Assembly: GCA_016935885.1 (NCBI GenBank)
Contig: JAFGQA010000099.1
Location: 1 to 46,441, forward strand
DNA: 46,441 nucleotides
Origin: Phycisphaerae bacterium
GTDB lineage: Bacteria > Planctomycetota > Phycisphaerae > UBA1845 > UTPLA1
Direction: 5' to 3'
Numbering within the stretch: position 1 is the stretch's first letter; every line of letters begins with the position of its first letter. Positions 16,552 to 25,003 of the stretch are shown here, one piece after another. A model generated the notes under the pieces. The model was not told the origin of the DNA and ran no database searches. It worked only from the letters and a program-made list of their open reading frames with translations. Both the position numbers and the translations under genes were made by a program.

Positions 16552-16681
16552 CGTGACACTTCCGGCGGCATTCGATTCTGGGTGCCACAGGCGGCTTGCC
16601 CGCCCGTGCGGCTTCGCCGGTGGACGTATGGGGCATACACACTGGCAGGCAAGCTGCCAGTGGCACACGCCTAAGCTGTCA
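16552..16681 (+). repeat. GTGACA-bounded two-hairpin element, copy 3
   Basis: The best-preserved terminal inverted repeats of the family: it opens GTGACACTTCC and closes GCTGTCACGG. It lies upstream of tRNA-Thr(CGT) copy 2 as part of the duplicated segment. Confidence 0.8.
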
Positions 16682-17122
16682 CGGAGCCCTCCGCTGGCCA
16701 CGGCGTCCGTGCGATGGAGGTCCCAGGATGCGATCCTAATGGCGTCCTGGCCGGGAAATGCCGATGTGCAGGTGGCTCCAGATGGTCGCCCCTTGAAGAC
16801 ACGGGGCGGCGTCTAGGCACCCGCGTCACGAATCGCCGGCAGAACGCGAGCGTCGCGGGTGCCCTGGAGCGTGTCGCGGGAGGACGCGTTAGAGACTGGA
16901 CGTCGCCTGTGGTCCGCTTGTACGTGTTTGGCGGGTGACAGGGGTATGCGGAGCCGCCAGCGGCGGCGGAGCCTGCCCGTGGGCATTCATTGGAGCCTGC
17001 TCTCACGGGCAACGAACGACACGCCCCCGTGGGGCGTGTCGTTTGTTACCCGTGCCACCGGTTTGAACGCTGAAACACGTACGTCCGCTTGCCGGACCAC
17101 ATCACACAAGCGTGGTATTGGG
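16682..17122. other. Intergenic region before proC
   Basis: About 440 bp with no convincing gene. It contains palindromic fragments such as the inverted pair around ACGACACGCCCCCGTGGGGC, GTGTCGT near 17015-17045. The proC reading frame is open back to 16859, but the upstream part lacks protein-like composition. Confidence 0.45.
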
Positions 17123-17935
17123 ATGTCCGAACACAAGTATGCGTTGGGTTTCATCGGGACGGGTCACATTGCTTCGGTGCTGATTCAGCGGCTGTTGGCG
17201 TGCGATTACGTGGCCGGTGATCGGGTGATCGTGTCCGATTCGGCGGCGCTTCGGGAGCACCCGCTGGACGTTGTCGTGGCGAAGGAGAACGCCGATGTGG
17301 TCCGGGATTCGCGCCTGGTCGTGTTGGCGGTGACGCCGCAGAAGTTCGACGAGGCGGCCGCCTCCATCCGGGCGAACACCTCTGGAGACCACCTGTTCAT
17401 CAGCATCATGGCCGGCATTTCGACAGACCGTGTGGCGGCGACGCTGGGCGATCGCCCGATCCGCGTTGTACGGGCGATGCCGAATCTGCCGTTCGGTCTG
17501 GGGCGCGGCGTGACGGGGTTGTTTCGAGGCAGGCACGCGTCGACGGACGATATGGAGGAGGCGAAGCACCTGTTTAACGCCGGTGGCGTGACGGTCGAGC
17601 TGGATGATGAAGGCCTGATGGATTCGGTAACGGCCGTGGCGGGATCGGGCCCGGCGTATTTTTACTACTTCGTCGAGATGATGATGGAAGGCGGCGTGGC
17701 GGCGGGCCTGAAGCAGCGGGACGCCCAGGTGTTGGCGGCACACGCGTGCGTGGGGGCGGGGGCGATGTTGTTGGAGAACGGCGCGTTGCCGGTCGAGCTG
17801 CGCGAGGCGGTGACCAGCCCGGGCGGCACGACCGAGGCGGCAATGGAGAAGCTGCGCGAGTGTCGCGTGGCGGAGCACGTGACCGAGGCGGTGCTGGCCG
17901 CGTTTCGGCGGAGCCAGGAGTTGGGGAAGAAGTGA
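17123..17935 (+). CDS. proC: Pyrroline-5-carboxylate reductase
   Basis: This 270-residue protein matches the usual ProC length when started at ATG 17123 (MSEHKYALGFIGTGHIASVL). It has the N-terminal NAD(P)-binding GFIGTGHIA, the VVLAVTPQ strand and the VVRAMPNLPFGLGRGVTG loop. The C-terminal signature follows: DSVTAVAGSGPAYFYYFVE, then LREAVTSPGGTTEAAM. The enzyme reduces 1-pyrroline-5-carboxylate to proline in the last biosynthetic step, in the cytoplasm. Its stop codon overlaps the GTG start of the YggU gene by 4 nt, so the two are translationally coupled, an arrangement often seen for proC and yggU-type genes. No strong Shine-Dalgarno precedes the ATG. Confidence 0.96.
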   Translation: MSEHKYALGFIGTGHIASVLIQRLLACDYVAGDRVIVSDSAALREHPLDVVVAKENADVVRDSRLVVLAVTPQKFDEAAASIRANTSGDHLFISIMAGISTDRVAATLGDRPIRVVRAMPNLPFGLGRGVTGLFRGRHASTDDMEEAKHLFNAGGVTVELDDEGLMDSVTAVAGSGPAYFYYFVEMMMEGGVAAGLKQRDAQVLAAHACVGAGAMLLENGALPVELREAVTSPGGTTEAAMEKLRECRVAEHVTEAVLAAFRRSQELGKK

Positions 17936-18222
17936 GTTGTCTGAAGGCGGTCAGCGGCGGGGTGGAGATCACCGTGAAGGTCGTGCCCGGATCTTCGCGA
18001 GATCGGATATCGGGCCTGCTCGGCGATGCGTTGAAGGTCCAAGTCTCGGCCCCACCGGAGCGCGGGAGGGCGAATGCCGCGGTCGTGTCGCTGTTGTCCA
18101 ACGTGCTGGGCGTTAGCGCCAGGGACGTGGCAGTCACGCGCGGGACGATTTCACCGCGGAAGACCGTGTTCGTGCGGGGGGCATCCGTTGAAGAGGTGGC
18201 CTCGGCGTTGGGGTTGGCGTAA
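17932..18222 (+). CDS. YggU/DUF167 (UPF0235) family protein
   Basis: This 96-residue protein starts with GTG overlapping the proC stop (GTGA). The family pattern is clear: GGVEITVKVVPGSSRDRISG, LKVQVSAPPERGRANAAV and LLSNVLGVSARDVAVTRG, with SPRKTVFVRG near the end. DUF167 proteins are small alpha/beta proteins of unknown biochemical role. Translational coupling to proC implies co-expression with proline biosynthesis. A downstream 135-bp gap contains a GCCTGC-rich palindrome before the convergent sigma factor gene. Confidence 0.92.
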   Translation: MSCLKAVSGGVEITVKVVPGSSRDRISGLLGDALKVQVSAPPERGRANAAVVSLLSNVLGVSARDVAVTRGTISPRKTVFVRGASVEEVASALGLA

Positions 18223-18357
18223 GGAGTCGCGCGGAAGTAACGTAAACGGTTGACCCGCCTGCCTGCGGGCAGGTCCGCCAAGCGGCAAGCCAGCAGGCCA
18301 GCCAAGCGACACAATCGGACATGTTATTCCTACGCGATGCCTGATCATTCGTCGCGG

Positions 18358-18942
18358 TCAGCCGGCGTCGGACTCGCCTTCTTGGATCTGGACCCGCAGC
18401 CAGGCCCGTGCCATGCGCCAGTCGCGCTCGACGGTGCGCGTGGACACGCCGAGGACCGCGGCGATCTCCTCCATGGTTAGCCCCCCGAAGAACCGCATCT
18501 CGATGATTCGACATTGCTGTTCGTCCATGTTGGCAAGCTTGGCGAGCGCTTCGTCAAGGGCGAGCAGGTCGACGGAGCGTGCTTCAAACAAGGCCAATGC
18601 GTCATCGAGCGGCACCCGCCCGCGCTCGCCTCCACGTTTGAGCGCGTGGCGGCTCCGCACATGATCTACCAGCGCAGATCGCATCACCTTCGCGGCGACG
18701 GCGACGAAATGCGCGCGGTCTGACGCGACCACCTGAGTCTGATCTACCAGGCGGATGTACGCCTCATGGACCAGGGCGGTGGGTTGGAGCGTCTGACCGG
18801 GCGGCTGGTTTCGGAGACAGCGCCCGGCCATGGCCCGAAGTTCGTCATAGACCGCCGGCAGCAGTCTGTCGAGAACGTCTGCCTCGCCGCAGCGGAGCCG
18901 GGCAAGGAGCTGCGTCACGGGCTGTTTCGAGTCATCCGTCAC
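18358..18942 (-). CDS. ECF-type RNA polymerase sigma factor (TIGR02999-like)
   Basis: This 194-residue sigma factor has region 2 with LLPAVYDELRAMAGRCL, LQPTALVHEAYIRL and DRAHFVAVAAKVMRSALVDH. Region 4 has CRIIEMRFFGGLTMEEIAAV then LGVSTRTVERDWRMARAWL. This is the ECF group widespread in Planctomycetota, where it is often encoded beside Ser/Thr kinases; none is adjacent here and no anti-sigma factor is evident. The start is GTG at 18942 with GAGG ~8 nt upstream. Its target promoters cannot be inferred. Confidence 0.93.
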   Translation of the reverse strand: MTDDSKQPVTQLLARLRCGEADVLDRLLPAVYDELRAMAGRCLRNQPPGQTLQPTALVHEAYIRLVDQTQVVASDRAHFVAVAAKVMRSALVDHVRSRHALKRGGERGRVPLDDALALFEARSVDLLALDEALAKLANMDEQQCRIIEMRFFGGLTMEEIAAVLGVSTRTVERDWRMARAWLRVQIQEGESDAG

Positions 18943-19128
18943 GGCAAACGCCTCATGTCGCGGAAAGGCGTGAAGAACCTGGAGAAACCTGTCGGGTTTC
19001 CACGCCGCTTTGCGTAGTCATGGTTGAGGCCAGCCCTTCACGACTGCTCCGAACCTACCTCCCCCATGCTACCTGCTGCCGGGTCGGCTTGGAAACCGGC
19101 CCGGCCACTTTTCTCCGGAGGCGACATC

Positions 19129-19389
19129 ATGAAGAACCACAGTTTCTTAACGACGGGACCCGGCATAAGGCGTGCAGCGTCCAATCGAGCGAAGCCCGCA
19201 GGACGCGGCGCGGGTCTCTCACGCGGGTGCCACTGTGCGCGGGTGCCACTGGCGGCTTGCCCGCCAGTGAACACGGGCAGGCAAGCTGCCCGTGGCACCC
19301 ATCAGTTGACCGGTGTCAGAGCACTTGTCGGGACTCGGCCATGCCGTCTCAGCCTAACCGAACAACACACAACGGAGACAGTATCATGA
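19129..19389 (+). pseudogene. Duplicated 5' end of the propeller gene, interrupted by REP-type repeats
   Basis: Starting at ATG 19129 (GGAGG at about 7 nt) the frame reads MKNHSFLTTGPGIRRAASNR, nearly the same as the start of the downstream gene at 19386. After ~28 codons it departs into GTGCCAC-tagged palindromes (19235-19305) and unrelated sequence. It ends in a TGA overlapping the ATG of the intact gene. The duplicate start is offset by 257 bp. It is either a relic of the original 5' end or an upstream leader peptide. Confidence 0.6.
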
Positions 19390-21992
19390 AGAATCACAGT
19401 TTCTTAACGATGGGACCCGGCACAAGGCATGCGGCTTCGAATCGAACGAGTCCCGCGGGGCTCGCGTACGTGGTCGTCATGTTGTGCGGCATCCTGCTCG
19501 GGGCGTTGTCCCACCCAGCCGGAGCGGCCCAGTCGGATTGGGAATGGCAGAACCGCCTGCCGCAGGGCAATCACCTCAACGGCATCTGGGGAACCGGGTC
19601 CACCGACGTCTTCGCCGTGGGAGACGCCGGCACGATCCTGCATTACGACGGTTGGAACTGGACGCCGATGGACAGCGGCACAACGGAGAGCCTCCGCGGC
19701 GTCTGGGGCAGCGGGCCGATTGATGTCTTCGTCGTGGGGGGCACCGACTATCCCGCCAGCAGTGTGATCCTGCACTATAACGGGACGGTTTGGACAACGA
19801 TGACAAACCTGGCCAGTGAGCAGCTTAACGGTGTCTGGGGCAGCGCGGGGGACGACGTCTTCGCCGTGGGCGAATACGGCACGGTCCTGCACTACGACGG
19901 TCTGAGTTGGACGCAGATGAACACGGTACCGGGGCCGGACCTGCACGGCGTCTGGGGCACAGCGTGGAACGACGTTTACGCGGTGGGCCACTACGGCGCT
20001 GTTCCTCCCAAAGGCGTGATCCTGCACTACGACGGCACCACGTGGTTGCAGGTGTTCAGCCTTTCGGATTGCGTGCTCCGTGCAGTGGGCGGCGTGCCAC
20101 AGCACGAGGTCTTCGCCGTGGGGAGCGACAGTGGGTGGGAAGCCGGCAGTGACGGCAATGTCCTGCGCGGCGATGGCTCAGGTTGGACGCTCACGAAGGT
20201 CGGCGAGTACCAGGCCTTGCTCGGCATCTGGGGCAATACATGGCGCGACGTCTTCGTTGTCGGCGGCCAAGGCGCGATCTTTCACTTCGATGGCTCGACC
20301 TTGGCACCGATGAAGAGCGAAACGACGGCCGACCTTAAGGGCGTCTGGGCCAGCGGCCCGAACGACGCCTTCGCCGTGGGCTTGAACGGCACCATCGTTC
20401 ACTACGACGGCATAACCTGGTCAGAGATGAGCCACGGCGTGCAGGAAGACCTGGTGTCTGTCTGGGGCTGCGGGGCGACCGACGTCTACGCCGTGACCGC
20501 CTGGAACTCGTCGAGCCCGGGCCCCGGCGCGATCTTGCACTACGATGGGAAGGTCTGGTCGGAGCTCGACATCCACGCCGACATCAACGTCAAGGCGATC
20601 TGGGGCAACGCGTGGAACGACGTCTTCGCCGTCGGCAACCACAGCAAGATCCTGCGCTATGATGGCTCGGACTGGAGGCTGATGGCCCACGCGCTCCCGT
20701 CCTCCGGCAGCCTTGTCGGCGTCTGGGGCAGCGGTCCGGGCGACGTGTTCGCCGTGGATTTCTACGGCCGGATCGTCCACTACGACGGCGCGACCTGGTC
20801 AGTCGTGCTCGACGGCATCAAGTGGTCCTTCAGCGGCATCTGGGGCACCGGCCCCGACGACGTCTTCGCTTGCGGCGGCGAGCTTCACAAGCACACGCCG
20901 CACATCCTGCACTACGACGGCGTGGATTGGACGGAGATGGACATCGGAATCACATTCGGGGAGATCAGTGGCGTTTGGGGAACCGGCCCGTGCGACGTCT
21001 TCGCGGTGGGCACATGCGGTCTCATCCTGCACTACGACGGCGCAAGCTGGGCGTCGATGGACAGCGGGACGACGGAGAAGCTGCTCGGCGTCTGTGGCAG
21101 CGGCCCGAACGAGGTATTCGCCGTCGGCGGCGAGACCATCATCCGTCCACGCGGCGTGATCCTGCGTTACGACGGCACGAGCTGGGAGCCGATGACCAGC
21201 GGGACCGCGCACGCGCTCAACGGCGTGTGGGTCAGCGGCGGGGCCAGGGAGGTCTTTGCCGTGGGCAGCGGCGGCACGATCCTGCACTATGGCCCGACGC
21301 ACCTTTACACCATTCGCCTGCCGGACCTTCTGGTTGATCCGGGCGACCTGTTGGTCCGACCGCCCCCCGTCCTGTGGGAAGGTGTTCAAGGCCACGTTGA
21401 TATCGAATTCACGCAACCCGTGAACCAGCCCGGCCAGCAACCGCCTGCCGGATTCCCTGCGCTCCTGTTCAACCAAGCGACGCTGACGGCCTCGTCGGAT
21501 AGCGGGCATGCGTTCTCCTATTGGGAAGGCGACCTACCCGAAGGTCACGAGCGGGACAACCCGTTGACGCTCCTGCTGAACCGGGACCTCGACCTCACGC
21601 CGGTATTCGTCGAGGAGCAGGCGGATCCCGGCGGCGGTCTGGAGGATAGCGGGCCGGACCAGTTTGGGGAGATATGCGGCGTAGGAACCGGGGCGATGAT
21701 ACCGTTCATGCTGATTGCCCTGTGGACGTCGAAGATCGGCGCGGTGCCACACCGTGGGCACGGACGTCGTGGGCGCCCGCGCCGCGGGGAGAGACACAAA
21801 GATGCTCTCCAATCCCCGGCGGGAGGCGCTGACGGCGTGCCACTGCTCTTGAGCAGTGCTCGTGTTCAGGCGAACGGCTTATCCATACGAATGGCTGCGT
21901 CTGGCCAGCCCTCCCAGAACCGTGCGCTCGACCACTGCCAGTCGTCGGGTGTTCGACGAGCCCCCGCCGGACGGGGGTTAGCGTGGATGTAG
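19386..21992 (+). CDS. Secreted 14-repeat beta-propeller-like protein
   Basis: This is an 868-residue protein. ATG 19386 has GGAGA at 8 nt. A signal peptide (AYVVVMLCGILLGALSHPAG, cleaved near AGAAQS) is followed by 14 repeats of ~45-55 residues with the pattern L-x-GVWGSGPxDVFAVGxxGTIL-HYDG-xxW. Fourteen repeats would suit two seven-bladed propellers, which is an inference. A region like the divergent InlB-type repeat follows (FSYWEGDLPEG and LTPVFVEE), then a C-terminal sorting-like segment, CGVGTGAMIPFMLIALWTSK. The remaining ~85 residues are read through GTGCCAC palindromes and antisense through a transposase remnant, so the native C-terminus near residue 785 has been replaced. It probably acts at the cell surface in binding; no catalytic motif is visible. 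Confidence 0.82.
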   Translation: MKNHSFLTMGPGTRHAASNRTSPAGLAYVVVMLCGILLGALSHPAGAAQSDWEWQNRLPQGNHLNGIWGTGSTDVFAVGDAGTILHYDGWNWTPMDSGTTESLRGVWGSGPIDVFVVGGTDYPASSVILHYNGTVWTTMTNLASEQLNGVWGSAGDDVFAVGEYGTVLHYDGLSWTQMNTVPGPDLHGVWGTAWNDVYAVGHYGAVPPKGVILHYDGTTWLQVFSLSDCVLRAVGGVPQHEVFAVGSDSGWEAGSDGNVLRGDGSGWTLTKVGEYQALLGIWGNTWRDVFVVGGQGAIFHFDGSTLAPMKSETTADLKGVWASGPNDAFAVGLNGTIVHYDGITWSEMSHGVQEDLVSVWGCGATDVYAVTAWNSSSPGPGAILHYDGKVWSELDIHADINVKAIWGNAWNDVFAVGNHSKILRYDGSDWRLMAHALPSSGSLVGVWGSGPGDVFAVDFYGRIVHYDGATWSVVLDGIKWSFSGIWGTGPDDVFACGGELHKHTPHILHYDGVDWTEMDIGITFGEISGVWGTGPCDVFAVGTCGLILHYDGASWASMDSGTTEKLLGVCGSGPNEVFAVGGETIIRPRGVILRYDGTSWEPMTSGTAHALNGVWVSGGAREVFAVGSGGTILHYGPTHLYTIRLPDLLVDPGDLLVRPPPVLWEGVQGHVDIEFTQPVNQPGQQPPAGFPALLFNQATLTASSDSGHAFSYWEGDLPEGHERDNPLTLLLNRDLDLTPVFVEEQADPGGGLEDSGPDQFGEICGVGTGAMIPFMLIALWTSKIGAVPHRGHGRRGRPRRGERHKDALQSPAGGADGVPLLLSSARVQANGLSIRMAASGQPSQNRALDHCQSSGVRRAPAGRGLAWM

Positions 21993-22076
21993 TCGATCAC
22001 GGCTGGCACGGTCTTCTCACGGAAGATGTGCCGGTCGAATCCGCTGCAGAATACAACTGCTCAAGAGCAGCGGCAC
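21837..22076 (-). mobile_element. Truncated RAYT flanked by its own palindrome family
   Basis: Inverted palindromes GTGC-CACTGCTC-TT-GAGCAGTG (21837-21858) and its reverse complement (22054-22076) flank a C-terminal RAYT fragment on the minus strand at 21866-22051. The fragment reads FDRHIFREKTVPAVIDYIHANP then RTPDDWQWSSARFWEGWPD and ends at TGA. It carries the YIHANP motif with the nucleophile Tyr and the WSSA motif, but the HUH half is missing, so it is not autonomous. A third copy of the same palindrome stands alone at 24874-24895. This RAYT belongs to a different subfamily from the one in leuS (YIH.NP/WSSA type). Confidence 0.85.
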
Positions 22077-22080
22077 CCGG

Positions 22081-22662
22081 CTAATCCGATCCTTTTCGGA
22101 AGATCGTAGAATCAAAGAACCGCCCCTTCACCGTCTGCTGTGACATGGCGAGCCCGTGAGCATATGCGGTTGGATCGGCTGGGTCTGGATGGGAAGGGTC
22201 GTGTTCCATGACGATCTTCATGCATTCCTGGTTGGGTTCCAGAAAGCTGATAACCGCGCCTGGCTTGGCCGTGCGGAAAGCCTCCTGCAAGACGCCTGTT
22301 CGGGCGGTTTCATCTACATGGTGCAAGACCCCGAAGAAGAAGACCGCATCAAACGAGGCGTCGTCAAATGGCATGTCCTGGGCTTCAAAGGGCTTGAACT
22401 GTATCAGGTGGTCCACACCGACTGCCTGGGCGTTCTTCAGCCAGCCTTGTCTGGCATAGATGGAGTCGTCGGATGCGGGCTCTCCTGTCAAAACGCTGTA
22501 ACCATTCAATGCGAGTGTGATTGCGAAGTGGCCCATCCCGGTTCCCACATCCAGAATCCGCGCATCCTTGGGCAGTCCCAGGTATTGAATGAGCCTGTCC
22601 GCATCCTCGAATATGAAATCGAATTGCTCCCCCAAGACATCTCTTGCTCGCGCCGTGTCCAT
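22081..22662 (-). CDS. Class I SAM-dependent methyltransferase
   Basis: This 193-residue protein has motif I ILDVGTGMGHFAITLALNG (residues ~36-54), an acidic motif II region, motif III-like FEAQDMPFDDASFDAVFFFG, and the post-motif LHHVDETARTGVLQEAFRTA then KPGAVISFLEPN. The small Methyltransf_11-type fold would transfer a methyl group from S-adenosylmethionine; the acceptor cannot be inferred. The stop is only 5 bp from the RAYT-flanking palindrome, so the mobile element inserted right behind the gene or trimmed its end; the last residues are IFRKGSD. ATG 22662 lacks a strong Shine-Dalgarno. Confidence 0.87.
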   Translation of the reverse strand: MDTARARDVLGEQFDFIFEDADRLIQYLGLPKDARILDVGTGMGHFAITLALNGYSVLTGEPASDDSIYARQGWLKNAQAVGVDHLIQFKPFEAQDMPFDDASFDAVFFFGVLHHVDETARTGVLQEAFRTAKPGAVISFLEPNQECMKIVMEHDPSHPDPADPTAYAHGLAMSQQTVKGRFFDSTIFRKGSD

Positions 22663-22940
22663 TCTCGCGGTTGTCCTTTCTCGGTTGGCGAAGGCAACGC
22701 GTGGCGGGTGCTTGCCTTGCCTGATTGACCGGCCGCTCCTTCGCCCGCTAATGGTATCGCAAGGCTGTCATGCTTGCAGCTATCAGCGTCTACGACAAGG
22801 GCTCTGACCACTTGTTCGCCACCTCGTCCTTGAGTCGCTTGACATGGCCACGATCGAGTCATCCAGGGCCCGCTGGGCGGACCACACCTAGCAGGAAACG
22901 CTCGCAAACGCACTGGTCTGCACAGCGGACTCTATAGAAC

Positions 22941-23501
22941 TCATTTGTTGGCCTTCTTCTGTCTCTTCATTCTCCAGTAGATCGGTTTGAGCACAAGTCG
23001 AAGCGCAAGGAACAACGGCGTCAGATACCAGTAGTGTTTTCGGAAGTAGTGCCGACTCAACTTCGTGTTCCAGTCCTCGGCAACATCCTCCCGTTCTTTG
23101 TGTTGAGGTGCCTGCGTACTGTGAATGTGGTGGCCAAGTTCGTGAAAAAGGGTGTCAGAAAGAATCATGTCCTGCAGGAAGGGGATGCGCAGCATCCACT
23201 TCGGCCAAGATTCGAAAATGTTGTCCAGCAGGAGCTGAATCCAAGCGGGCTCCCCGTGCCATTTCCCGTGATAGAGCCCGCCACATCGGACTATTGGGAC
23301 CTTTTTTCCTCTGGCTTTCGTTTTTTCCCGTCGTTCGCGACGGGGCAAATTAGCAGAATGAGTGACCACGACGGTATTGAGACCCGCGAGGTGCCTCTTC
23401 GGAATCCCGTTGAGGAGTCCATCAACCGTTTGGCGTGCACGGACCGGTGGGGTGTAGTCCTTGTACACCTCGCGGATGATAACACCATGTGATTCTCTCA
23501 T
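22941..23501 (-). CDS. Putative zinc-dependent HExxH protein with C-terminal hydrophobic segment
   Basis: This 186-residue protein (ATG 23501; a TTG at 23552 would add 17 residues) contains the gluzincin-type motif FHELGHHIHST with H120, E121 and H124. It is preceded by ILSDTLFHELG, as in many zinc metallopeptidases. The C-terminus has a hydrophobic stretch, HYWYLTPLFLALRLVLKPIY, followed by the basic tail WRMKRQKKANK, suggesting membrane association. The third zinc ligand is not obvious. I do not recognise a named family. It lies in a run of minus-strand genes of unrelated function, all with lower GC than the informational genes. Confidence 0.6.
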   Translation of the reverse strand: MRESHGVIIREVYKDYTPPVRARQTVDGLLNGIPKRHLAGLNTVVVTHSANLPRRERREKTKARGKKVPIVRCGGLYHGKWHGEPAWIQLLLDNIFESWPKWMLRIPFLQDMILSDTLFHELGHHIHSTQAPQHKEREDVAEDWNTKLSRHYFRKHYWYLTPLFLALRLVLKPIYWRMKRQKKANK

Positions 23502-23592
23502 ATCCTGAAAGCCAACGATGATAAGTAACGCACGGTTCGCTGAACGGAACAACTCGGTGAGCCAGACCTACGGATGCCGGGAACGTCAACGT

Positions 23593-24714
23593 TCACCTGC
23601 GCTTTGCCGTGTCGCTGTGCAACACCGTGTTCGACGATTCTTCCTCTGATACCGCCACGGGGCCGTGGCCACGGTCCCAGAGACCGATGCACTTGGTTGA
23701 AACATCAAACAGACAAAGCTGATCATCACCGAGTTGGAAAAGAACCTTGTTCTCTGGCAGATGAATCGCTCGCCAGACAGGCCAGCTCATGACAGGGGTA
23801 CCGTAGGAAACGCGCATGTCCTTCCCAGTCTCCTTCTCACTTCCGTACAAGCCGACCGTAGGCCAGTGTCCCCAGGAGAAACGCCATGTACTGTTGGCGG
23901 CTGTTCCGATCTGCGGGGCAGATCCCCACCCCCAGTACTGCTGTGTCATCCAAGCTGATTCGGGTGGGCTGGTCATGACGTTGGCGACGATGACAATGGT
24001 CTTGTCGTCGCTACGTCGTCGATCGAGAACGGCGACCAAGTCCCACAGATCAGGGCTGGTCTTCGACTCTTGAAGCTTGAGGAAGTCCATGGTGTCTGTG
24101 GAAGCGAGTTCGAAAACCAGCTCCCGCTCGCCACGATCGGAACGCCGGTAGACGTGACCATCACCCTCCGAAATGAAATACACGCTTACGCCTCGCGGGA
24201 GCGAAACGTCCTCCGGTGAAACGATGGAGAAGTGCGTGTACAGACTCATGTCGCTGACGAGCCAGAAGCCACCGAAGAGAAGAAGATAGCTCACGGTCTG
24301 GATGAGAAGCGATGCCTTGATGCTTCGCGAGAACCAGTGTGGTGCCTGCCGGAAACAGAAAGCGACAAAGGGCCACTCAAACAAGAGAGTCAGCATGTAT
24401 GTCACAAACACGAGGATGAGCGTGACCCGCTGGGCATTGTAGATATCCACCGTTTGCGATGCACGCAGTGCATCGACAATGAACATGCCGAGCCATGCCG
24501 AGAAGTAGTTGGCGAGAATCAAGAGGCCGATGCACCGGCCTCGCTTTAGCTTGAAGACCTTGGCAAGGAGCCAGCCCTCGAGCAAACCGAGGATGGCATT
24601 GCCGAGGAACATATAGAAACCGGAGGCCCACACGAGCGGTGTGCCTACGTCGGCCAAGGCGACACTCGGGCACAGCGCAAGAAACGTTGCCATGGCTATC
24701 GTTCTTCTGTTCAT
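23593..24714 (-). CDS. Membrane protein of unknown function
   Basis: This 373-residue protein begins with a possible signal or first membrane segment (MATFLALCPSVALA). Further hydrophobic segments fall around residues 28-52, 62-80, 95-122 and 134-156. The C-terminal ~210 residues are soluble and include VSVYFISEGDGHVYRRSDRG, LDRRRSDDKTIVIVANV and LCLFDVSTKCIGLWD, which look like beta-strand-rich propeller-type strands. It could be an envelope sensor or display protein, but this is only inference from topology. The ATG has AAAG upstream and no strong Shine-Dalgarno. Confidence 0.65.
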   Translation of the reverse strand: MNRRTIAMATFLALCPSVALADVGTPLVWASGFYMFLGNAILGLLEGWLLAKVFKLKRGRCIGLLILANYFSAWLGMFIVDALRASQTVDIYNAQRVTLILVFVTYMLTLLFEWPFVAFCFRQAPHWFSRSIKASLLIQTVSYLLLFGGFWLVSDMSLYTHFSIVSPEDVSLPRGVSVYFISEGDGHVYRRSDRGERELVFELASTDTMDFLKLQESKTSPDLWDLVAVLDRRRSDDKTIVIVANVMTSPPESAWMTQQYWGWGSAPQIGTAANSTWRFSWGHWPTVGLYGSEKETGKDMRVSYGTPVMSWPVWRAIHLPENKVLFQLGDDQLCLFDVSTKCIGLWDRGHGPVAVSEEESSNTVLHSDTAKRR

Positions 24715-24873
24715 CTCATCTTTCGAACGTCTGAGTTCACCAGCCTGGCTGACGAACGCGCGTGAGCGTTGACCAAACAGAAGCCGTGGCCAAAGCGAGC
24801 CAGGCAGGTCGGGCCTTGCCCGACAGAACGTCTGGACATCCGCGGCGTTGCGTTCACCATCAGTCCAGGATCA

Positions 24874-24895
24874 CACTGCTCAAGAGCAGCGGCAC
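24874..24895 (-). repeat. Solo palindrome of the second RAYT family
   Basis: On the minus strand it reads GTGCCGCTGCTCTTGAGCAG followed by TG. It is the same palindrome that flanks the truncated RAYT at 21837-22076, here without any transposase nearby, as expected for a mobilised REP. Confidence 0.8.
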
Positions 24896-24925
24896 GCGGC
24901 GTTATGCCGGCCACGAACCGTCCCC

Positions 24926-24945
24926 CCACCTCCAAGAGGAGGTGG
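24926..24945. repeat. Perfect 8-bp-stem palindrome
   Basis: CCACCTCC-AAGA-GGAGGTGG lies ~60 bp downstream of the 25004-25840 gene. No T-tract follows on either strand, so it is a repeat-type hairpin rather than a classical terminator. Confidence 0.55.
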
Positions 24946-25003
24946 GCCACCCGTCCGTCAATTGCGTCGGGAGATCCATCAATCGAAACCCAGCGATCAA
25001 AGC

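Noticed and set aside
24926..24945. Rho-independent terminator for the 25004 gene
   Set aside because: The stem is strong but no T-tract follows on either strand.
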